From assembly GCA_963575745.1 (NCBI GenBank), contig CAUYUJ010000181.1, forward strand, positions 539,635-603,634: a DNA stretch of 64,000 bases. The letters run 5' to 3'. Position numbers and translations under genes: made by a program. Below are positions 1-9,179 of this stretch, piece after piece. This DNA is from Prorocentrum cordatum (taxonomy: Eukaryota; Sar; Dinophyceae; Prorocentrales; Prorocentraceae). The notes beneath the pieces were generated by a model. That model made no database searches. It was not told the origin of the DNA and was given only the letters and a program-made list of their open reading frames with translations. The stretch's first letter is position 1, and every line of letters begins with the position of its first letter.

Positions 1-243
1 GATCTCAGGAAGCCTCTATAGAGAGAGAGGTGCTCCTCCTCCCTTTCCGGTGCCCCGGACCTGCAGAGCCCCTGCCCCATCCCCGCGCGCCGCACCCCCG
101 GGGGGCCCAGGGGGGGGGGGCAGGGGGGGCCAGCGCGCGGGCGGGCGCCGATTCGGCCACGCGCAGGGGAAGGGTCGGGGGAGGGGGGCAAGCTTCTCAG
201 CAGCACCCCTGCTTCTTAGAGAAGGCGCCGGCCTTCTCTAATT
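1..243. other. GC-rich stretch without a recognisable gene
   Basis: Contains G-runs and C-rich sequence, and near 220-240 the pairing motif CTTAGAGAAGGC / GCCTTCTCTAA. Short frames are open but have biased Arg/Gly/Pro content and no recognisable domain. Nothing else is seen here. Confidence 0.5.
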
Positions 244-453
244 TGGGCGCCCGAAGGGGGCACGGAAAGAATGGGCACAGTGCCTAACAACAAAGGTTGT
301 GCCAGACCAACAGCGGCCGCCGTTGGGCAGGCGGCCTTCTGTCTCGAATGGACACAGGCCGCATGCGGCGAGGACAGCGAGTCCTGTTGAAACTGAGCAA
401 GAACTGCTGTTGGGCATTGTGCCCATTCTGTCCGTGCCCATTTCGTTCGTGCA
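244..453 (+). mobile_element. Family E inverted-repeat element, copy 1
   Basis: About 210 bp with diverged inverted ends: the left end resembles GGACGCCCGAAATGGG (here GGGCGCCCGAAGGGGG) and the right end has its complement (CCCATTTCGTTCGTGC). The inside carries the near-palindrome CAGCGGCCGCCGTTGG and the phrase CTGTCTCGAATGGACACAGG, shared with copies at 10.4 and 51.4 kb. It has no coding capacity, so it is a non-autonomous, MITE-like element. The target-site duplication is not clear, which suggests an older insertion than the 51.4-kb copy. Confidence 0.75.
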
Positions 454-545
454 GAACTCATCGATGTAAGGCCAGCAAGGCCGGCACCTTCTCAGAAGCC
501 TTCCCCCCTCCCCCGACGCCCCTCTGCGCGCCGCCAGCCCCAGAC

Positions 546-735
546 ATGCGACGTCCTGATTTTTTGCAGGACGGCGCCCCTGGAAGTCCCGACCCTTTCC
601 CCGGGACCGGTTCTTCGTCCTGGGTCGCTTTTTGACGGCCCCCAGGCCCGGCGAGGGCCCCCAAGAGGGCCGAAACTAGCGAGAAACTTGCCGCCCTGAT
701 TTTTGTCACGACGCCACCGACCAGCCATAACTGGG
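546..735 (+). repeat. Family J dispersed repeat, copy 1
   Basis: Shares the string GGGACCGGTTCTTCGTCCTG, then a TTTTTGACGG step and a GGCCCGGCGAGGGCC block, with the copy at 835-1000. Related but more diverged sequence occurs at 56,085-56,225 and 61,345-61,505. The edges carry short hairpin-like sequence (GTCCTGATTTTTTGCAGGAC). No protein is encoded. It could be another introner-like family, but no target-site duplication was identified. Confidence 0.7.
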
Positions 736-1050
736 GGAGCTGTGGCCTTTACCCCCCTGGGGAAACCCGTCGCGTCGACGATCCCTCGAGAGGGGTGTCG
801 ACATCGATGGGCCCCCCAGCCCAGACCGCCGACGTCATGAATTTTTCATGACGTCGACCCCCAGCGGTCTGGACCCATCCCCCGGGACCGGTTCTTCGTC
901 CTGAGTCGTTTTTTGACGGTCCCGAGGGCCGGTGAGGGCCTCCAGAGGCCAAAAATTATGAAAACCTCCCGTCGTGATTTTTTCATAACTCGAGGGGGTC
1001 TGGGAGGGGGGGTAAGGACCACAGCTCCCCCAGCTGTGGCTGGCCTGCGC
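722..1050 (+). mobile_element. Family Q inverted-repeat element enclosing a J copy
   Basis: Arms of about 28 bp, reading CTGGGGGAGCTGTGG then TTACCCCCC on the left, and GGGGGGTAAGGACCACAG then CTCCCCCAGCTGTGG on the right, are inverted relative to each other and enclose about 270 bp. The middle is occupied by J copy 2. The structure fits a MITE-like insertion or a fold-back sequence; no gene is present. Confidence 0.55.
835..1000 (+). repeat. Family J dispersed repeat, copy 2
   Basis: Begins with a perfect hairpin, GACGTCATGA-ATTTT-TCATGACGTC, and shares the GGGACCGGTTCTTCGTCCTG block with copy 1. The right end has GTGATTTTTTCATAACTCGAG, so both ends pair around the same TCATGA-like core. 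Confidence 0.7.
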
Positions 1051-1238
1051 TGTCACGTCTGGGGCCGATGGCCGGGCGCAGGCCCGGAGAGGAGGCGGCC
1101 GGCCGAGAGCCACAAAAAAAGGGCTGCGCCGGGGCCTGGCCGAGGCGAGCCGAGCCGACGGGGACCCGCCGCGCGCGGGGGAGCAGCGCGCTCGCGAGGG
1201 GGGGCTGAAGTCGAGGGGGGGCACAGCGGCGGCAAGCG
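1051..1238. other. GC-rich island left of a GGA tract
   Basis: Non-repetitive GC-rich sequence between the Q element and a long GGA tract. Frames are open on both strands and coding status cannot be decided. It resembles other GC islands lying beside purine tracts at 1.6, 5.0, 6.4, 48.8 and 58.1 kb. Confidence 0.35.
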
Positions 1239-1592
1239 AGGAGGAGGGGGAGGGGGAGGAGGAGGGGGAGGAGGGGGGAGGAGGGGGAGGAGGAGGAGGG
1301 GGAGGAGGGGGAGGAGGAGGAGGAGGAGGCAGGAGGAGGAGGAGGAGGGGAGGAGGAGGAGAGGAGGAGGAGAGGGAGGGGAGGAGGGGGAGGAGGAGGA
1401 GGAGGAGGAGGAGGAGGGGAGGAGGAGGAGGGAGGAGGGAGGAGGAGGAGGAGGAGGAGGAGGAGGAGGAGGAGGAGGAAGGAGGAGGAGGAGGAGGAGG
1501 AGGGGAGGAGGAGGAGGAGGAGGAGAGGAGGATGAGCAGGGAGGAGGAGGAGGAGAGGAGGAGGAGGGGAGGAGGAGGAGGAGGAGGAGGAG
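1239..1592 (+). repeat. GGA-rich trinucleotide tract
   Basis: About 350 bp of nearly pure purine sequence built from GGA with GGGGGA and GGAA interruptions. Translations give poly-Gly, poly-Glu or poly-Arg, and on the other strand poly-Pro, poly-Ser or poly-Leu; these long frames are by-products of the repeat. The mirror-like purine strand could form triplex DNA. Confidence 0.95.
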
Positions 1593-1769
1593 GCCCACTC
1601 CTCCTTCTCGCGTCTTCGTCGGCTCTCGGCGGTCTAGACCAGCCTCGGGATGCTTGCCAGCAGCTGCGCCTCGCCGAGGGCGCTCGGGGAGTGCAGGATC
1701 GTCCGAACGGCCGCCGGGGACCTGAGTCTTTAGTGAAGAACCGCACTCGGCGGCGCGCCCTGGGGGGAA
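1593..1769. other. GC island next to a GGA tract, possible exon
   Basis: Non-repetitive, with a plus-strand frame of balanced composition (…LGGLDQPRDACQQLRLAEGA…). The 20-mer at 1661-1680 recurs exactly, in inverse orientation, at 41351-41370, inside another possible coding block. A short exon or an exon-derived repeat is possible, but the strand cannot be fixed. Confidence 0.3.
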
Positions 1770-1915
1770 GTGAGAAGGAGGAGGCCTTCTCAGAAGGCGG
1801 CGGGCTTCTCAAAAGCCCTCAGGGCCTCCTGAGAAGCTCTATGCGTCTGTGGAGAAGGCTCGGACAACTTCTCAGAAGGCCGGAGGACTTCCGAGCCTTC
1901 TGAGAAGGCCCGCTC
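1770..1915. repeat. Cluster of CTTCTCAGAAG palindromes
   Basis: Repeated short palindromes of the form GCCTTCTCAGAAGGC occur at roughly 20-40 bp spacing (for example GGCCTTCTCAGAAGGC and CTTCTCAGAAGGCCGG). Related single motifs lie near 225, 490 and 43,860. There is no coding evidence. Confidence 0.6.
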
Positions 1916-3916
1916 CCCCTTCCCCCCAGGCTGACCGCCGTACTCAGGCTGTACAGCTGTTGGAGCTCCGCGAAAAAAAGGCGGTGCAAGCCGGTGCGGA
2001 AGATGAGGGGAGCAGGGTGCAAGAAAAAAAGTATGAGTAGGGGCCCGCTAAGGCTGAGAGTAACTTCGCGGGCACGCCTCATCCCCGCTGTCCACCCCTC
2101 GCGAGTGTGGTCGAAGAGGAAGATCGGGGAAATGAGGGGAGCGGTAGGGGGGAAGTGGCTCAGAATGCCGTCGATGTGTGTTTGTTGAATGCCGGCGTTT
2201 TTCCTCGATTTCGGCCCAAGGGCTACCAAGCATGAGTCCCTCTCTGGGGACACGTAGACAAACAAAATCTGATGGGCGCATGGATCGACCCACCAGCGAA
2301 CGCCCCATTGATCTTCAGCTGCATCGAGGGAAAACGTTCGAGGGAGACTAGTCCAGGGGGAAACGCTGACCTGGGATCGGCGATACATCGACGACAAGCC
2401 CCCGATGGCGAAACCTAACGTGCCCGGAGGGACGGGGGAATCGAGCCTCTATCGGCCATGAATGGGCGATAATGTGGTCGATGCATCCCCCTTCTGAGCC
2501 CCCTGAACGTTGGCCTTGCGGGGAGGGGGCCGAGACTGAGGCTGACTGGATCCAAGGGCTGCCCCATGCGCTCGCCACGCCGGGCGCAATCAAGGAGCTC
2601 GATCCTTCCTCCGGCCCGGGGGGGGAGGGGGAGGAGCGGGAGTAGGGAGGTGGGCTCCATCCCTCCCGCCACCCTCCCCTCCTGCCCCTTCCTTCTCCCC
2701 GCCATGTCCCCGTGGCAGGCAGCCTCAGAAGAGGCCGTGCCGAGACGGGGTAAGTGCAGACGGAGGCCGAGCACTCCGTTCGGAATTTACTCCGCACGGA
2801 CTTCGCACACCATCAGGAGAGGCCAAGCCCAGACGGAGAAAGCCCAGATGGAGACCGTGCAGTCCGTGCGGACTCGGCATCCTCCGAGCAGCCGTGATAC
2901 TGGATAGTCTCGCTTCGGGCCCCTATGATTACCACAAGGGATCGCCGCCCAGGACGATTCTGAGGGTCCGGTCGCGCCCAGAGCGCCCAGAGCGACGAAA
3001 GAAGAACGGCCTGCTAGGCCAAGTGGACGGTTCCTTCTCAGAGACCTATGACCACCACGATGCAACAGGCATCACGATGGGGCCCCTAAGGAAGTGTCGA
3101 CGGGGCGGCGGAGGAGAAAGGAAGCAGCGCGGAGTACCGTGGCGCAGCTGTGAGCGACAGAAATCAGCCTTTGGCCGCGAAGAGCAGCAAGCAGCGGCGC
3201 TCACACTCTGACTCGCTCTCATTGAATCGGGCGCGGCGCGGTCCAACTCGGGTACTCACGAAGGGAATTCCGGGGATGTCCGCGTCGAGCAGCTTGCATC
3301 CGAAACGATCGGCCTGTTCTTGTGGCCACCTGGGGACATCCACGGCGACGTCGACACCACGTCGCAGGGACTTCGCAGTCGTCTCCAAAGGAGGCCCCTT
3401 CCCCGCGATCCCTTCCCCCCGGAGGGAGGGGGTCCAAGGGGCGTGAGTGAGGGAAGGGAGGCCCCCCCCCCAGCTGGTCAAAGAAATTAGGTCATCTGAT
3501 CCCTGTCGTCGGCTCTTCAGAGATTCAAGCGTTCTCACCGCTTCGGTCGCCCGGAGGGCACAAGACGGGCCAGGAAGCCCTCGAGACTGGCCCGTGGTGA
3601 CCCCGGAGCCCCGGCCCCCTAAGTGGGCCCCCCAGAAGGCCCCCACGAAGCTTCCAAATCAGGCGGCCGACCCGGGCGCGATTGAGGGATGTCCTTCCCA
3701 TCCTCCTCCGCCCTGTCTCTCTCACCCCCCCGCTGAGATGCTGCTGCTCCTCCTCCCCCTGACTGACTGACGCAGCGCTGCGCGGCACTCCACCCCCGCG
3801 CTCGCGCGCGACCGAAGGGGGCGCGGCGAACGCGGCAGCGGTACCCCCGGGCGCTGCCGAGGGTAGTTTCCATGGAAGGGCAGAGGAGAGAGAGCAACCG
3901 TAACATTCACTGACGT
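1916..3916. other. 2 kb without a supported gene
   Basis: Moderately GC-rich, mostly unique sequence. Open frames of up to 190 codons exist on both strands, but none has a recognisable domain, a consistent composition or an obvious splice partner. No RNA gene or inverted-repeat element was recognised. Confidence 0.4.
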
Positions 3917-3967
3917 GCTCCTCCTCCTCCTCCTCCTCCTCCTCCTCCTCCTCCTCCTCCTCCTCCT
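3917..3967 (+). repeat. TCC trinucleotide tract
   Basis: About 50 bp of (CTC)n directly bordering family K copy 1. Confidence 0.95.
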
Positions 3968-4235
3968 CACGTGGATTCGCGGTGTTGAAGTCCCAGGAAC
4001 CTTGTTCGGGCACGATTTAGAATTGTCAGGACGCAACAATCACGTTGATCTGCAGCGTTGAAATCCCAGGAACGTTGTGATGGCACGATTGACACTTTCC
4101 AGACGGTTGTCTTCTAATGAGCAACTTCCCGCAATGAAAGTACATCTCTTTAGGGCCATATGAAGAGGAACTTTGAGGGAGGGATGGTGTAACATCGTGG
4201 ACGCACATTTGGTTTGCACTTTTCCTCCTCCTTTT
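3968..4235 (+). repeat. Family K dispersed repeat, copy 1 (core only)
   Basis: Matches the core of the larger copies at 49.5 kb (inverted) and 57.7 kb (same orientation). Shared landmarks are GATTCGCGGTGTTGAAGTCC, CCCAGGAAC, GGCACGATT, the CAGACGGTTGTCTTCTAA-like segment and a GAGGGAGGGATGG-like segment. It lies between a TCC tract and a second pyrimidine-rich stretch (TTCCTCCTCC at about 4224), as the other copies lie beside GGA/TCC tracts. No coding capacity. Confidence 0.7.
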
Positions 4236-4499
4236 CCTTGGCAGGCCGCAGAGCGAAGCAAAGCGTCAACGACAATGACCTCTTCCTCCTCCTGCTCTTA
4301 ATAGGTGGCGACATCCGAACTCTACCCCCGACAATCATCGATTCTCCTGACTCGATGGAAGGTGGGGGGATAGTGTTCGGATTCCGGCACGCTCTCGCCG
4401 AATCCCCAACCCTACCCTAGCCGCCCCTCGAGTGGCCTGAATCGTTGATCGGCGAGGGAAGGGTTCGGATTTCGCTGCCGACTTCAACAAGCCGCAGAG

Positions 4500-4690
4500 A
4501 TATAAGAAAAAATCAGTATCAACATTAACTTTTGGCGCTCCTCGCGAATCTCTTGGATCCGCGCTGGACCCCCTCCCTGGCGCGCGGGGTGCGCCAGGGG
4601 GGGGCCCAACGCGGATCCAAGAAACCCGTGCGGAGCAACAGAAGTTTTGTCTCTGCCTCTGTTTTTCCCCTTCGAAGAGCGAAGGCTCCC
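4500..4690 (+). repeat. Family L fold-back repeat, copy 1
   Basis: Contains a near-palindrome, GGATCCGCGCTGGACC … GGGGCCCAACGCGGATCC, with inner arms CCTGGCGCGCGGGGTGCGCCAGG. A second copy with the same order of parts lies at 5600-5800. Each is followed by CTTCTCCTTCGA-like sequence. A MITE-like or structural repeat is likely. Confidence 0.65.
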
Positions 4691-4728
4691 AGCGACAGTC
4701 CTCCTGGTCCTCCTCTCCTCCTCCACCC

Positions 4729-4998
4729 TGTATTCCTCCTCCTCCTCCTCCTCCTCCTCCTCCTCCTCCTCGTCCTCCTCCTCCTCCTCCTCCTCCTCCT
4801 CCTCCTCCCATCCTCCCTCCTCCTCCCTCCTCCCTCCTCCTCCTCCTCCCTCCTCCTCCTCCTCCTCCTCCTCCTCCTCCTCCTCCTCCTCCTCCTCCGC
4901 CCTCCTCCTCCTCCTCCGGGGCCTCCTCCCCGTCCTCCCCCCTCCTCCTCCCCTCCTCCTCCTCCTCCTCCTCCTCCTCTCTCCTCCTCCTCCTCCCG
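4729..4998 (+). repeat. TCC-rich tract (left arm of a giant inverted pair)
   Basis: About 270 bp of nearly pure TCC repeats. It is followed after a 130-bp GC island by a GGA tract of similar length (5127-5385), so the two can pair as a long imperfect hairpin. Confidence 0.95.
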
Positions 4999-5126
4999 CG
5001 TGGGGCACGGGCGGAGGCAGGCCGAGCGCCCCGAGGGAGGGAGGGGGGGCGCCCCGCGCCGCGCGCCGGCCCCTCCGCCCAGAGGGGGGCCCAGGGGCGC
5101 GCAGAGGAGCAGCCACAAAGCCCGCG
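4999..5126. other. GC island between TCC and GGA tracts
   Basis: Non-repetitive GC-rich loop between two complementary tracts. Both strands have open frames of mixed composition, and coding is undecided. Confidence 0.3.
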
Positions 5127-5385
5127 AGGAGGAGGAGGAGGAGGAGGAGGAGGAGGAGGAGGATGAGGAGGAGGAGGAGGCTGACGACGAGGATCCACAA
5201 TCGAGGATCGAAATGGAGAGGATGAGGAGGATGATACGGAGGAGGAGGATCAACGATCGAGGATCGGAGGGGTGAGGAGGGAGGAGGAGGAGGAGGAGGA
5301 GGATGAGGAGGAGGAGGAGGAGGAGGAGGGACGAGGAGGAGGAGGAGGAGCAGGAGGAGGAGAAGGCGGAGGAGGAGGACCCCGC
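5127..5385 (+). repeat. GGA-rich tract (right arm)
   Basis: GGA repeats with GAT interruptions (GAGGATCAACGATCGAGG at about 5245). This is the inverted partner of the 4729-4998 tract. Confidence 0.9.
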
Positions 5386-5599
5386 ACAGCGTCCCCAAAC
5401 TTTCGGGGTTTCCGTCGCCCCGCCGCTTCCCGGATTGTTTTCCCCTATGTTCGGTGGGAGCGACGAGTCATTGTGTCTGTGTGTTTTTGTCCCCTCCTGA
5501 TGAGACGCAGCCAAGGACGCAGACGACATCGGGCGAGGGTACATTGAGAATCGCTGAGATTTTCGGCGGCTCTCGAGGATATCTCGGGCGCCGCGGCCT

Positions 5600-5800
5600 T
5601 CTCTAACAGAAGAAACATCTCCGTAAACATCAACTTGTGGCGCTCCGCCTGGACCCCCCTCCCTGGCGCGCGGAGTGCGCCAGGGGCGGCGCCGGAGGCG
5701 CCGCCAGGGGGGGCCCACCGCGGATCCAAGAAATCCGCGCGGAGCGCCCAAAAGTTTGTGTTCATGGCTGTTCTTCTCCTTCGAGGCCCTCGAAGACGTA
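5600..5800 (+). repeat. Family L fold-back repeat, copy 2
   Basis: Same structure as copy 1 (CTGGCGCGCGGAGTGCGCCAGG, then GGGGCCCACCGCGGATCC). It carries an additional perfect palindrome, GGCGGCGCC-GGA-GGCGCCGCC, between the arms. Confidence 0.65.
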
Positions 5801-6134
5801 CCGGGCGCCGTAGCCTCTTCAGAGAGCGACCGCTCTGGAACGGATTTGATCCTGGCCCCAGCCCCTCAGGGCCCCGTAGACCCGGACACCCAACATCCCT
5901 CCAAACCAATTTTCCCAAACGGCGGCACGAACAAATACTGCACTGCGGCATTTCCAGAATAAGCCCGGACACAGGCCACAAAAGCCTGCAAGACCCCCCC
6001 TAGCCCGGACACACATAAACCTGAACCCTGCAGTGCAGCGGGCAGAACGTGCACGGGTGCTGGAACACGTGACTCTGCAGGAAAGGACGTCGCTTCCTCA
6101 GTCTTCCGTGTCCTGGTTGATCTGCGTCCTGGTC

Positions 6135-6340
6135 TCCTCCTCCTCCTCCTCCTCCTCCTCCTCTCCGGGGGCCTCCTCCCCGTCCTCCACGTCCTCCTCC
6201 TCCTCCTCCTCCTCCTCCTCCTCCTCCTCCTCCTCCTCCTCATCCTCCCTCCTCCCTCCCCCTCTCCTCCTCCTCCTCCTCCTCCTCCTCCCCGTCCTCC
6301 TCCTCCTCCTCCTCCTCCTCCTCCTCCTCGTCCGACATTC
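6135..6340 (+). repeat. TCC trinucleotide tract
   Basis: Pyrimidine-rich TCC repeats with a few GC interruptions. Serine- and leucine-rich frames are repeat by-products. Confidence 0.95.
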
Positions 6341-6484
6341 CCCCTCCCGGGCGCGGCGCGGGCGCGGGGCCTCTGCCGCGCCGAGCGCCCGGCGGCGTGC
6401 GCTCCCGGCGGCGGCACGTCTTCATCCTGGCGCCCCGCCGCCCCAGCGCCGGCAAGTCGGGGATGCAGTGGGGGAGCGAGGAGC
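6341..6484 (+). other. GC island between two TCC tracts, possible exon
   Basis: Balanced-composition plus-strand frame reading …RRRHVFILAPRRPSAGKSGMQWGSE…, bounded on both sides by TCC tracts. The phrase resembles a glycine-lysine-serine loop but is too short for a family call. An exon between pyrimidine-rich introns is possible; no splice boundary can be proven. Confidence 0.3.
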
Positions 6485-6892
6485 ATCCTCCTCCTCGTCC
6501 TCCTCGTCATCGTCATCCTCCTCCTCCTCCTCCTCCTCCTCTCCAATCCTCCCTCTGCTCCTTCTCCTCCTCCTCTCTCTCCTTCCTCCTTCTCCTCCTC
6601 CTCCTGCTCTCCTCCTCCTCCTCCTCCTCCTCTCCTCCTCCTCCTCCTCCTCCTCTCACCCCCTCCTCCTCCTCCTCCTCTCCTCCTCCCTCCTCCTCCT
6701 CCTCCTCCTCCTCCTCCTCCTCCTCCCTCCTCCTCCTCCCTCCTCTCTCCTCCTCCTTCTCCTCCCCTCCTCCTCCTGTTCTTCCTCCTCCTCCTCCTCT
6801 TCTTCCTCCTCCTCCTCTCCTCCTCCTCTCCTCCTGCTCCTGCTCCTCTTTCTCCCCCTCCTCCTCCTCTTCCTCCTCCCTTTCTGCCAAGA
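6485..6892 (+). repeat. TCC-rich tract
   Basis: About 400 bp of degenerate TCC/TTC repeats. It directly precedes H copy 1. Confidence 0.95.
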
Positions 6893-7040
6893 AACTTTCC
6901 ACAAGAAACCCAACACTGAGACCCCAGGACGTCCATTGATTGTTGGTGTGGGAACGTCAATCTTTCCATAGAAGAACCATCGAAACCCTGGAGGAAAGCA
7001 GGGCGTTTCTGGTGTTCCTTGGCATGGGCCTCCACTGTTA
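6893..7040 (+). repeat. Family H dispersed repeat, copy 1
   Basis: About 150 bp shared with 42,765-42,915: CAAGAAACCCAAC at one end, the block ACCCCAGGACGTCCATTGAT, then ACCATCGAAACC, and CTTGGCATGG at the other end. On the minus strand both copies are open in one frame with conserved residues (R-W-F, G-K, P-T-P, I-N-G-R-P-G-V-S, L-G-F-L). This may be a relic protein segment or chance conservation of a repeat. Confidence 0.7.
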
Positions 7041-7850
7041 AGGAGGCGCGGCAAGGATGCGAGGTCCTGGAGTGTCATGCTGGCGTTTTCGACCGGTGCT
7101 GGCCAGCGAAAGTCGCCAAGGATGGGTCGAAGGGGCCAGGGGCCATGGTGCATGGGTGGCCTTGGAAAGCTGCTCATCCTTACTGTGCGACTTGGCTGCA
7201 CGCGACGCGCAACCCACAGCGTGCTGACACCGAGCTCAACGCGCAGATTGAAAATGCACTTCTTCGCGGTGCTTTCGCCGAGACATCGGTCAACGCGTGC
7301 CGAGATGACACGCGGCGTGATGACACGGACGTCTTGAACACGGTACGTGTTGCGTTGCAAACGGGCGTATCAGGGCAGCTAAGGCTTGGCGCGTCTTGGG
7401 CTCATCATGGGCGGCGAGCGTGTCTACACCCATGCCCTGGCGATGTGGGCTCAAGGGCGCGACCCCGTGGATAAGTACGACCGGTTGCAATGGATACGTT
7501 CCGCGCGGGGCATCCGCGAATACACGCCCCGCATCTACAAGGTCGCGGCCCAGCGGCCCAGCCCGCGAAGCCGTGGATACGGATATGGTTCCCGCCCGAG
7601 TCCAAAGAGGGAGATGAGGGGGAGTGGTACGGGAAGAGCTGGGAGGAGGGAGCCCAGAAAGGAAGACAGAGAGGGAGGGATGACGATGAGGGAGGGAGGC
7701 GCGTCGGGAGGACAAGGCGAGGGACGAGGAGGACGGAAAGGGGGGGGGTATGGCGAGAAGGTTCGCATCGCGAACCGAAGCTGTTTTGCAGGCGCCTTCG
7801 GCGTCTAGCCTCTCACACAGCGTGGTATTTTCCACAAGCTGTCCGTGCAA
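7041..7850 (-). other. Possible coding fragments flanking a family C element
   Basis: Two blocks of balanced composition lie either side of a C-type element. On the minus strand they read …VDTLAAHDEPKTRQALAAL… (about 7390-7460) and …RPILGDFRWPAPVENASM… (about 7075-7150). The plus strand of the first block is also open (…MGGERVYTHALAMWAQG…), so the strand is uncertain. Orientation of the C element, the same as in the confirmed gene at 9-13 kb, slightly favours the minus strand. No family was recognised. Confidence 0.3.
7190..7382 (-). mobile_element. Family C inverted-repeat element, copy 2 (diverged)
   Basis: The right ~70 bp match the intron element at 11,329-11,530: GACACGGACGT, TTGAACACGG, ACGTG and ACGGGCGTATC occur in the same order. 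The left end is eroded, so the boundary is approximate and no clear target-site duplication was found. By analogy it may be an intron. Confidence 0.5.
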
Positions 7851-7914
7851 CTGCTATCGTGTGTGCGAGAGGAGGGAAGAAGAAGGGATACTATCCTGCA
7901 CCTTCTCCTACTCC

Positions 7915-8440
7915 TCCTCCTTTTTCGCCTCCTCCTCCCCATCATCACCGTCACCATCGTCAACAACAGCACCAACCTTATCATCATCGTCGTCATCATC
8001 ATCCGCACCATCATCATCGTCGTCATCATCAGCATCGTCAGCATGACGATGATGATGATCATCAGCATCATGATCATCACAATCAACTGCATCACCACCA
8101 TTGGACAATTATCATCAGCATCGCCATCGCAATCATCACCACCATCACCATGACTATGACCATTACCATGAGCATGACCATGACAATTACCATCTCCATC
8201 ACTAACCTCATCTACATCAGCATCAGCATCATCACCAGCATCACATTCGATATCATCATCATCCTCATCAGCAGCATCAGCATCAGCATCAACTAATCAT
8301 CAGCATCAGCAACAGTAACGTCATTATCATCATCAGCATCATTTCCATCATTATCAACACCATCATCATCATCAGCATCATCATGATCATGATCCTGTGC
8401 CCGAGTCATACATCTGCACCAGAAGCAACCTCATCACCAT
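7915..8440 (+). repeat. CAT/ATC trinucleotide and hexanucleotide tract
   Basis: About 500 bp of (CAT)n with CAG and CAC variants (ATCATCAGCATC units). Translated frames are poly-Ile, poly-His or poly-Ser and are not considered genes. Confidence 0.95.
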
Positions 8441-8799
8441 CATCATAATACATCAACGGCAATGATCTTGTGTCCAATCCGGGGAACTGGAGAATGCATG
8501 CTCCTCCGTCCGGTGTCCCTCCTGGTCCTCCTCTTTGGGTGTGTGTGTGTGGTCTGCGCCGCGGCTGATGCTAAACAAAAACTTCCTCCTCCTACCCTTC
8601 TTTCTCTCTCGCTCTCTTTCCCTCGAGCCTCATTCTTGGGGAGACGGACAGCTTACTGCTCAACCTCCAGCTCCACAAGTCTAGGCCTCCGACTACTCCA
8701 GGGAGCGCCTACTCCAACCGACGCCTCCCTCTCTCCTCCCTCCCGACCTCCCTTCTTCCCCCTCACTCCTCTATTGGTTCCTGCTTTACGCTTTCTCCT
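8441..8799 (+). other. Pyrimidine-rich unique stretch with a signal-peptide-like frame
   Basis: An ATG at 8501-8503 opens MLLRPVSLLVLLFG…VCAAADA, which resembles a secretion signal, but the frame then runs into CT-rich sequence and the TCC tract. It is probably chance hydrophobicity of pyrimidine-rich DNA. Confidence 0.2.
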
Positions 8800-8887
8800 C
8801 CTTCTGCACCTCCTCCTCCTCCTCCTCCTCCTCCTCCTCCTCCTCCTCCTCCTCCCCCTCCTCCCCCTCCTCCCCCCCTCCTCCTCA
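8800..8887 (+). repeat. TCC tract
   Basis: About 85 bp of (CCT)n ending in CCCCTCCTCCTC. Confidence 0.95.
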
Positions 8888-9003
8888 CAGAAGCAATGGG
8901 GGAACTTGGGTGCAATGCACTGCGCCCGCGGCCGCGGCGGAGTGCCGTTAATTCCGTGAGCGAGCCGGTCCGCCAAGAGAACCTGTTGAACTCGAGGCTG
9001 GGC

Positions 9004-9152
9004 TTAGGTCGGGCGTGTCCCCCTACAGGAGGAATATTCAAAAATAGTCCGGAAGTCATGTGAGGACGATTGGTTGACTGGTCTTGACCATGCTTGCATA
9101 TGTTTGATATCTTCGGCAGAAAATCTGCCTGTAGGGGGACATGCCCGACCCA
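9004..9152 (-). mobile_element. Family A introner-like element, copy 1
   Basis: A 149-bp element with inverted ends: the left starts TTAGGTCGGGCGTGTCCCCC and the right, read inward, starts TTGGGTCGGGCATGTCCCCC. It is bounded by a perfect 9-bp target-site duplication, AGGCTGGGC (8995-9003 and 9153-9161). It lies 27 bp beyond the stop codon of the 867-codon gene, in the 3' untranslated region or in an intron there. It has no coding capacity. Confidence 0.9.
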
Positions 9153-9179
9153 AGGCTGGGCGAGCACGCCCCGTCCTGC

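Noticed and set aside
1053-1725. Long frames of poly-Gly, poly-Glu, poly-Arg, poly-Pro, poly-Ser or poly-Leu over GGA/TCC tracts (also at 4.5-5.7, 5.9-7.0, 42.8-43.8, 48.3-49.5, 57 and 63 kb)
   Set aside because: All frames on both strands are open at once because the repeat contains no stop codon. There is no unique sequence to support a protein.
8900-8970. GGAGTGCCGTTAATTCCGTGAG considered as an rRNA fragment
   Set aside because: The similarity is short and the flanking sequence does not match conserved rRNA blocks.
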